NCBI GenBank assembly: GCA_023384675.1
Contig: JAHDVK010000038.1
Location: forward strand, 1-35,860
Length of the DNA stretch: 35,860 nt
Origin: Bryobacteraceae bacterium
Lineage (GTDB): Bacteria; Acidobacteriota; Terriglobia; Bryobacterales; Bryobacteraceae
Reading direction: 5' to 3'
Shown here piece by piece: positions 31,669-35,860 of this stretch. The translations under genes were made by a program, and so were the position numbers. A model generated the notes under the pieces. It made no database searches. It was not told the DNA's origin and was given only the letters and a program-made list of their open reading frames with translations. Within the stretch, counting starts at the first letter, position 1; every line of letters begins with the position of its first letter.

Positions 31669-31749
31669 CCGCAACTTTGTTGCGGCTCCTTTCTTGTAAG
31701 TCTTTTGTTTTCAGTGGCCCGGTCTCGAAAAGCCGCAACAAAGTTGCGG
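31669..31749. promoter_or_regulatory. Pair of reciprocal palindromes before the transposition operon
   Basis: CCGCAACTTTGTTGCGG (31669-31685) and CCGCAACAAAGTTGCGG (31733-31749) are each seven-base-arm palindromes with a three-base centre, and each is the exact complement of the other. They lie in the 94-base space between the winged-helix gene and the 285-residue gene. In the leftward transcript the upstream copy is a stem followed by four U residues; the other copy lies 13-29 bases before the start codon. They could be operators, a terminator plus leader hairpin, or two halves of a 17-bp long-range helix. Confidence 0.65.
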
Positions 31750-31750
31750 C

Positions 31751-31984
31751 TCACGGTCTCAGGTCCACCCCAAACTCCAGCGCCTTCCGCCCCAGGACAT
31801 ACCTGGGATGCTCTCCGCCCAGACGCACATTCTCCAGCCAGCCCGCCTCGGCCATGGCCTTCAGGTAGCGAGACGCCGACGCCTTGTTCCAGCCCTCGAT
31901 CTTGGCCACTCCGGCGACTGTGATGATCGAATGCTCCCGGATCAATTCCAGGATCTGGAGCGTCTTCGTAACCCCCTCTATCAC
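31751..31984 (-). CDS. Winged-helix regulator, IclR-type N-terminal domain
   Basis: The 77-residue product starts at GTG 31984, which overlaps the stop upstream (GTGA). It is a single small winged helix: TKTLQILELIREHSIITVAGVAKIEGWNKASASRYLKAM, then the wing segment GWLENVRLGGEHPRYVLG. Its stop touches the first of the paired palindromes, so it may bind them and control the transposition operon, in the role of Mu Ner. This last point is inference from position. Confidence 0.7.
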   Translation of the reverse strand: MIEGVTKTLQILELIREHSIITVAGVAKIEGWNKASASRYLKAMAEAGWLENVRLGGEHPRYVLGRKALEFGVDLRP

Positions 31985-32115
31985 CGCAGCCCCCCGAACA
32001 GCGTCAGCAGCACACAGCCCGTCGCCCCCGCCAGCGCCATCAACCGCCAGAAAACGACCTGTCCGCGCAGGTGCGCCACCTTCTCGGCGTGCTTCAACCA
32101 GGTGTTATCGTCCAT
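31981..32115 (-). CDS. Very small single-span membrane protein
   Basis: A 44-codon frame starts with ATG 32115, inside the end of the zinc-ribbon gene, and ends at the overlapping start of the winged-helix gene. The product begins MDDNTWLKHAEKVAHLRGQ and has one hydrophobic stretch (about residues 21-40, VVFWRLMALAGATGCVLLTLF). Coupled overlaps on both sides and a clean membrane segment support it. An envelope-related early function, such as superinfection exclusion, is possible but unproven. Confidence 0.55.
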   Translation of the reverse strand: MDDNTWLKHAEKVAHLRGQVVFWRLMALAGATGCVLLTLFGGLR

Positions 32116-32746
32116 GAGTGCTCCTCATATAACTGCCCGCGGCGGATCGCCTTGGTGGCGCGGGCAAATGCTGCCGGTACCAGCAACTGCCCCGGTGCCG
32201 GATACACCTGCCGCACGGGCACGTCATCCGGGCTAGGTGTTCCGGGTTGTTCGCCGCTACTTGCGCCGCCCAATTCATCGCCGTCGAGACCTTGACGCCG
32301 AGATGCCGGGCCGCATCGGCCACCGGCGTACCCTCCAGCAGCAGCCGCGCGAAATCCGGCTTCTTGGAGGCGGAAGGATGATTGATCCCGCCCCGCCAGA
32401 CCCGGTCCAACACAAAGCTGCTCTGGCACTCGATGTTCAGGCATTGCCAGGTTCGCTTCCCCGCCGAGTTCCGGCCTCGGCGGTGCGTCTTTCCGCCGCA
32501 GTGAGGGCAGGCCGGATTGGACACCGACAGAGCGTGGCGCGCGCTCCGAAAGATCATCTCGAACAGGGCATTCACGAGGTGGTCCCTCGCTTCCGCCTCA
32601 TCCCGGGCCCAGACGATCAGCGTCCCGGCGGCATCCGGGGCGCGCATCTCGAATCGCGCCGCACCCTTATATCTCCGGTTCAGCGTGTGCGTCGCCTTCA
32701 CTGGCATCTGATCCGGATTCAGATCGAGGTTGAAATAGCCGCTCAT
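32105..32746 (-). CDS. Zinc-ribbon and helix-turn-helix protein of the early region
   Basis: The 213-residue product is read from ATG 32746, which overlaps the stop upstream as ATGA. The first 80 residues are an unassigned alpha/beta part (MSGYFNLDLNPDQMPVK). Next comes a zinc ribbon (CPHCGGKTHRRGRNSAGKRTWQC, then CQSSF) like the N-terminal part of IS1 InsA and similar transposase-derived DNA-binding proteins. A helix-turn-helix (ARLLLEGTPVADAARHLGVKVSTAMNW) and a final CPCGRC cluster follow. No catalytic transposase domain is present. It may be a DNA-binding regulator made from transposon parts. Confidence 0.65.
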   Translation of the reverse strand: MSGYFNLDLNPDQMPVKATHTLNRRYKGAARFEMRAPDAAGTLIVWARDEAEARDHLVNALFEMIFRSARHALSVSNPACPHCGGKTHRRGRNSAGKRTWQCLNIECQSSFVLDRVWRGGINHPSASKKPDFARLLLEGTPVADAARHLGVKVSTAMNWAAQVAANNPEHLARMTCPCGRCIRHRGSCWYRQHLPAPPRRSAAGSYMRSTHGR

Positions 32747-32961
32747 TTCGCCCTCCGGATCACATCCGACAGCAGCCGCATCCCGTCCACGGCGCACTCC
32801 GCGGACACGTACATGGGCGGCGAGGATACCAGCGGCCGCGCCGGCTCCCCTTCCTGCTTGAGCACGATGTGCCCCATCCAGCGGCCGTCCTCGGCCGAAG
32901 CCGCGTAGTCCACTTCCCGCTCGCGGATCAGCCGGATCGTTGTGTCGCTCAGCCCTGTCAT
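32743..32961 (-). CDS. Small early protein
   Basis: The product has 72 residues: MTGLSDTTIRLIREREVDY, then a DGRWMGHIVLKQEGEP beta part and a helix DGMRLLSDVIRRAK. It overlaps both neighbours by four bases. No family is recognised. It is soluble and slightly basic at the C-terminus. Confidence 0.55.
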   Translation of the reverse strand: MTGLSDTTIRLIREREVDYAASAEDGRWMGHIVLKQEGEPARPLVSSPPMYVSAECAVDGMRLLSDVIRRAK

Positions 32962-33140
32962 GCGTACTTCACCAGGGCTTCCCGGATTTCCTTCATTTCC
33001 GGGGCTTTATTGATGTAGATATCCCAACAGGCGTCGCCGTGCCAGGAGTGGATCACTTCCACGGCGGCCTTCAATGCGCTTCGGAGTTCGATCACGGCCT
33101 TGGCCGCGTCGGTGATTTCGGGTTCGTAAGGATGGTCCAT
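32958..33140 (-). CDS. Small early protein
   Basis: This 60-residue, acidic, helical product (MDHPYEPEITDAAKAVIELR, then KAAVEVIHSWHGDACWDIYI) overlaps the next gene by four bases and has a GGAGA site before its ATG. No family is recognised. Confidence 0.5.
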   Translation of the reverse strand: MDHPYEPEITDAAKAVIELRSALKAAVEVIHSWHGDACWDIYINKAPEMKEIREALVKYA

Positions 33141-33152
33141 GAGCGTCTCCTC

Positions 33153-33599
33153 TTAGAACAGGTCGGACTGATGGAAGTCCTTCACCGTCCGGCGCAACGA
33201 GGCCACCTCGCACAGATGCCGGTGCAGGTCCCGTTCGATCTCCGGGATCTTCGCCCGGTCCGGATCGCTGAAGAATTCCAAAACCTTCGCCATTACGGCG
33301 TTGAAATTTTTCTGGATTTCGTTAACGACTTGGGGGTCCTTCTTCTTCAACCGGCCCACCCGCGGCAGGCTCGTCGTCACCCGCCCGCACCTGGCGTTCA
33401 GGTGATCCAGGATGCGGTGATCCCCCGTCGCCTGGATCAGAGGCAGTAATAAATCAAGGGGAAAGCGGCATCCGCTCTCCCCTTCAAGGCACGCCCGGTA
33501 CAGGTACGAAGCCGAGATGCCCATCGAATCCGCCAGCTGCTCCACGGTCTTCTCCGAGCCGTGGACGGTCAGGTAGAGCACGGTTTTTAAGTCCCGCAT
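33153..33599 (-). CDS. Phage regulatory protein CII-like (CP76 family)
   Basis: The 148-residue product has the pattern of PF06892: MRDLKTVLYLTVHGSEKTVEQLADSMGISASYLYRA, a helix-turn-helix that starts close to the N-terminus, and LLLPLIQATGDHRILDHLNARCG. A long helical, lysine-rich region follows. Proteins of this family act as transcription regulators in P2-like and Mu-like phages. It is the second gene of the leftward early operon, behind the Cro-like gene. A cytoplasmic DNA-binding oligomer is expected. Confidence 0.75.
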   Translation of the reverse strand: MRDLKTVLYLTVHGSEKTVEQLADSMGISASYLYRACLEGESGCRFPLDLLLPLIQATGDHRILDHLNARCGRVTTSLPRVGRLKKKDPQVVNEIQKNFNAVMAKVLEFFSDPDRAKIPEIERDLHRHLCEVASLRRTVKDFHQSDLF

Positions 33600-33639
33600 G
33601 GCTGCTCCTGAGAAACATTCCCGAACGTTTTCATGGACA

Positions 33640-33655
33640 GCCTGGCGGGCCAGGC
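33640..33655. repeat. Short palindrome between Cro-like and CII-like genes
   Basis: GCCTGGC and GCCAGGC with a two-base centre form a compact dyad in the 73-base space between the two regulator genes. No T run follows. It could be a binding site or a weak hairpin in the leader. Confidence 0.3.
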
Positions 33656-33672
33656 CGCATTCTGGAGCTGCA

Positions 33673-33933
33673 TCAGGCAGCCCTTTGCTGCTTGGCGCCG
33701 GGCCGGACGCCCAGCTCGACCGGCATATCTTGGGCTCCGGGCAGTTCGACCAGATCCACCGGCATACCTAGATCCACGAGCTGCTCGCGGATGTGGACGG
33801 CTGGCCGCTGGCCGCGCAGGATCATCGTCAGGTAGGGGTTGCTAATGCCGAGCTGGCGGGCGATTTCCCTCTGAGTGAGGTCGTTCATCGCTAGCCAAAT
33901 TCGGATGCCTCGGAGTCTCGTCTTCAGGTCCAT
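33673..33933 (-). CDS. Cro-like XRE regulator
   Basis: The 86-residue product has a clean XRE helix-turn-helix: LAMNDLTQREIARQLGISNPYLTMILRGQRP (about residues 14-44), followed by a Val/Pro-rich tail. It is the first gene of the leftward early operon and is divergent from the repressor, so it is placed like Cro or Ner, which turn down repressor and early transcription. The ATG at 33933 has AGGAT upstream. Confidence 0.75.
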   Translation of the reverse strand: MDLKTRLRGIRIWLAMNDLTQREIARQLGISNPYLTMILRGQRPAVHIREQLVDLGMPVDLVELPGAQDMPVELGVRPGAKQQRAA

Positions 33934-33978
33934 GTAGTATCCTTCTCGTGAACGCGGTTAGCTTTCATGTTTACGTCT

Positions 33979-34007
33979 ATTCTTACTCACGCAGATTTCT
34001 GAGTCAA
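33979..34007 (-). promoter_or_regulatory. Early leftward promoter with overlapping operator dyad
   Basis: On the minus strand TTGACT (34002-34007) and AAGAAT (33979-33984) are 17 bases apart, a good sigma70-type pair. ACTCA (33985-33989) and TGAGT (34000-34004) form a 20-base dyad with a 10-base centre that fills the spacer. It sits in the 91-base interval between the divergent repressor and Cro-like genes, so repressor binding would shut off the early operon. Confidence 0.65.
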
Positions 34008-34024
34008 GTAGATTCGAGACTTTT

Positions 34025-34756
34025 GTGCCCACTCTCGCTGAAACAATTCGCTCGATCAGGAAGCGGCGGGGCGAAACCATGGTCAAGTTCGCCGAAAGGC
34101 TCGGTCTGACAAACCCTGCGATAAGCCGCTACGAAGCGGGCAAGCTTCAGCCCAGCAGGTCAATCCTTCTCCTCCTCCTACAGCTCGCGGAAGGCGACGA
34201 GCGCGAGCCGATTCTTGAGGCGCTCGGCGAAGTCCCAAGCGAGATGCAACTTTGGGAGTCGGACCTCAACCGCCGCGTGGACGAGGCGCGGAAGGAACTC
34301 GGCGAATTCTTCTCCAAGATTGAAAGCGGCCAGCGGGCGCGCGAGCGATTCTTCGACCTGGCGATGGAGATTGCCAAAAGCAACCGGACGCCCCTGCCGT
34401 TGATCCGCGCTTTGGAACTCTGGCGTGATCACGCAGGCAGCAGCGCCGCGCGCGAGGTATATGAGGAAGCCATCATGGCCCTGGCCACCGACCTTGACCG
34501 CGTCGAACGCGGCCTTGCCCCGGTCGGCAAGAAACTGGCCGCCAGACAGTCAGACAGTCAGACAGTCAGGAAGGCCGACCGGGAACTGCCCATCATGTCT
34601 CTATGCCCAACCCACAAGAAGTGGTTCAGCACCGGCGCGACCATGACCAGGTCCGGCTTCCAGGTTTTCGATTTCGGGAAGGATTGGCAGGTGAACTGCC
34701 CTCACTGCGGAATGCCCCACTACTTCAGAAAAGAGTTTGCCAAACTGGGTGATTGA
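34025..34756 (+). CDS. XRE-family repressor with C-terminal zinc-binding segment
   Basis: The 243-residue product has an N-terminal XRE helix-turn-helix (residues 4-60: LAETIRSIRKRRGETMVKFAERLGLTNPAISRYE...). The helical middle probably dimerises. The C-terminus holds LCPTHKKWFSTG, then VNCPHCGMPHYF, a likely Cys/His metal site. It uses a GTG start at 34025. Transcription is divergent from the early operon, as for lysogeny repressors. It has no peptidase S24 domain, so induction is not by the lambda-type self-cleavage route. It contains three exact copies of an 8-bp repeat between middle and C-terminal parts. Confidence 0.75.
   Translation: MPTLAETIRSIRKRRGETMVKFAERLGLTNPAISRYEAGKLQPSRSILLLLLQLAEGDEREPILEALGEVPSEMQLWESDLNRRVDEARKELGEFFSKIESGQRARERFFDLAMEIAKSNRTPLPLIRALELWRDHAGSSAAREVYEEAIMALATDLDRVERGLAPVGKKLAARQSDSQTVRKADRELPIMSLCPTHKKWFSTGATMTRSGFQVFDFGKDWQVNCPHCGMPHYFRKEFAKLGD
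34543..34569 (+). repeat. 8-bp tandem repeat inside the repressor gene
   Basis: CAGACAGT is present three times in a row (34543-34566), followed by a partial unit CAG. The unit length is not a multiple of three, so gain or loss of one copy would shift the reading frame before the cysteine-rich C-terminus. Confidence 0.8.
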
Positions 34757-34766
34757 AGGAGGTGTG

Positions 34767-35255
34767 ATGCGTACATTTGTTCTGTCCTGCCTGGTCCTCG
34801 CGCAGCTCGCCGGCGCGGCCGAGAAGAAAGGCCATACCACCAGGGAAACCGAAGCCGTGAGGATCACCGTCTCGACAAAGCGCGTCGGCACGTACACTGC
34901 CGGGTGCAACCCGAATTACTGTGCCGTCTACGCGAAGGTCGAGAACCTGTCCGACCAGGCGTTGCCTCTTGATCTGAGCACTGTAGTTCTGCGAACAGCG
35001 GAGGGACGGGCGCTTCAGATGCTCGATGAGGTGGCCGCGACGCGGGCGATGAGTGGTCTGTTTGGGTCCTTTCTGTCGCGCGAACTGGGACCGGATCATG
35101 TCAGACAAAACCTGCTGCAATCTGGGTCGATACCGCCGAAATCGTTTATGGAAGGAATCCTCTGTTTCCAGGGCCCCGGCGCCAGCCGGAAACCCCCGCA
35201 AGAGATCGTCATGACCACGCTTCTGCCAGAGCCGATTCCTCTCGCCTGGAAATAA
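34767..35255 (+). CDS. Secreted or periplasmic protein co-expressed with the repressor
   Basis: The product has 162 residues from the ATG at 34767, which has GGAGG just upstream. Residues 1-18 form a Sec signal (MRTFVLSCLVLAQLAGAA). The mature domain is beta-rich, with a cysteine pair in GCNPNYCAVYAKVENLSDQ. It follows the repressor by ten bases and is therefore likely expressed in lysogens. A lysogenic conversion role, such as a surface change or exclusion of related phages, is possible. No family is recognised. Confidence 0.65.
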   Translation: MRTFVLSCLVLAQLAGAAEKKGHTTRETEAVRITVSTKRVGTYTAGCNPNYCAVYAKVENLSDQALPLDLSTVVLRTAEGRALQMLDEVAATRAMSGLFGSFLSRELGPDHVRQNLLQSGSIPPKSFMEGILCFQGPGASRKPPQEIVMTTLLPEPIPLAWK

Positions 35256-35258
35256 CTG

Positions 35259-35618
35259 TCAACCTTTCGCCAGGTTCGCCTCGACTTCCCCGATCAGATC
35301 CCAACGGAAGGAATCTGGCGAGGCCGAGAGGCGCAGATCGTGGACCAACCCGAGTTCTTCACAGTGCCGAACCGTGACGACGATGGTCCCCACGACCGGA
35401 CGGCCCCCGACCAGGCGCGGCCGGACGCCATGAAACGGTAGCAGCCGGGCGAGCCTCGCCACCGCCTCCAGTTCCGCAGCCCGGAAAGTCACGACTGCCT
35501 CGGCCTCGGGTGCGTGGCCGGCACACGAGCCGACCGACCGGATACCCGGTATGGCGTTCAGCAGCCGGACCAGTCTTCGGACCTCCACATCGATCTCTTC
35601 GTAGGGGATTACTGACAC
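35259..35618 (-). CDS. Conserved-looking GSCAGH-motif protein near the right end
   Basis: The 119-residue product starts MSVIPYEEIDVEVRRLVRLL and then has LNAIPGIRSVGSCAGH, reminiscent of the SSCSGR-type motif of TYW3-like folds. A helix (AAELEAVARLARLLPFHG) and beta strands (VGTIVVTVRHCEEL) follow. It is convergent with the secreted-protein gene (three bases between stops) and is the last gene before the right end. A nucleic-acid-related activity is possible, but no family is certain. Confidence 0.5.
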   Translation of the reverse strand: MSVIPYEEIDVEVRRLVRLLNAIPGIRSVGSCAGHAPEAEAVVTFRAAELEAVARLARLLPFHGVRPRLVGGRPVVGTIVVTVRHCEELGLVHDLRLSASPDSFRWDLIGEVEANLAKG

Positions 35619-35676
35619 TCTTCACGCTCCAAAATCGTCCACGCCCCGGACCGGATGGCAGCGCCCCGGAAGCGTC

Positions 35677-35701
35677 GAATTTGCGTTGCGCTAACAGCAA
35701 C
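35677..35701. repeat. Subterminal dyad, right copy (GTTGC-N7-GCAAC)
   Basis: GAATTTGCGTTGCGC (35677-35691) repeats the left copy exactly and is followed by a 7-base centre and GCAAC (35697-35701). It lies in the 242-base gene-free right end (35619-35860), about 106 bases inside the terminus. The left copy lies about 48 bases inside its own. Both copies have the same orientation, in contrast to the inverted end sites. Confidence 0.5.
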
Positions 35702-35766
35702 AAGACCACCGGTCAACCAGGATTCTCACCCGGTAAAATCCCAGAAACGAACACCTGACCCCCAGA

Positions 35767-35807
35767 GTTATTGCACACTTGGCGCCGAGTTATCCCACCC
35801 CCCGTCA
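35767..35807 (-). repeat. Right transposition end with two 22-bp-spaced transposase sites
   Basis: Read inward on the minus strand, the end starts TG at 35807-35806. It carries GTGGGATAAC (35798-35789) and GTGCAATAAC (35776-35767), 22 bases start to start. The layout mirrors the left end with the two site variants swapped. The rest of the right-end region contains no gene. Confidence 0.7.
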
Positions 35808-35860
35808 GTGAGCCGGCGCCACGTGTGGACAACGATCCGAACAGCAGAATCCTGCAGGCG
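35808..35860. other. Probable flanking (host) DNA right of the phage end
   Basis: The first five bases, GTGAG, fit the looser Mu target rule NY[G/C]RN but differ from the left flank's CTGGG. No gene or repeat is visible in this short stretch. Confidence 0.5.

Noticed and set aside
103-35691. The 15-base direct repeat GAATTTGCGTTGCGC as attL/attR core of an integrase-type prophage
   Set aside because: No tyrosine or serine integrase gene is present, and the repeats lie inside the inverted transposition ends rather than at the junctions.
1-35860. tRNA genes, CRISPR arrays and insertion sequences
   Set aside because: No cloverleaf-like sequences, regularly spaced repeats or separate insertion-sequence ends were seen by reading. 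The InsA-like protein lacks a catalytic partner and flanking inverted repeats.

Overview
The window holds what looks like one complete transposable (Mu-type) phage or prophage of about 35.75 kb. It runs from a left terminus near base 55 to a right terminus near base 35807, with about 53 bases of unrelated DNA at each end. The termini are inverted: both start with TG and carry two tandem GTG-N2-ATAAC sites spaced exactly 22 bases apart, as expected for a MuA-like transposase. The host is probably a high-GC bacterium. Secretion signals ending in LAAQ-type residues, together with a dockerin domain, suggest Acidobacteriota (Bryobacter/Solibacter-like), but this is inference only.

Relative to the usual Mu map the genome is written in reverse; almost every gene is on the minus strand. 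At the right is the lysogeny/early block. A divergent XRE repressor and a secreted protein sit on the plus strand, facing a Cro-like protein. A sigma70-like promoter and a 20-bp operator-like dyad lie between them. Leftward come a CII-like regulator, several small proteins, a zinc-ribbon/HTH protein and a winged-helix protein. A pair of mutually complementary palindromes follows, then the transposition operon: a coiled-coil protein, the DDE transposase (A) and an AAA ATPase (B). After it come a Gam-like nuclease inhibitor, a winged-helix protein, a Gp37/Gp68 (DUF5131) radical-SAM-like protein, GemA and an excisionase-type HTH. A strong intrinsic terminator at 24707-24743 closes this region.

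The late region runs from 24686 down to 148. It contains small genes, terminase small and large subunits, portal, minor head protein, a secreted cohesin/dockerin-like protein embedded in the head operon, an XkdF-like protease, major capsid protein, connector proteins, tail terminator and tail tube. Next are two tail chaperone frames joined by a G GGA AAC slippery heptamer, tape measure, a gpM-like protein, a 1647-residue gpL/gpJ-like fusion with a collagen-like tail, fibre genes (two with Sec signal peptides), and a lysis pair (glucosaminidase and holin-like protein). Replication is therefore Mu-like, while the virion is a long, non-contractile (siphovirus) type of the lambda/PBSX style.

Nearly all late genes overlap by ATGA or are separated by only a few bases, which indicates translational coupling in long operons. 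I saw no tRNA, rRNA, CRISPR array, insertion sequence or site-specific integrase.
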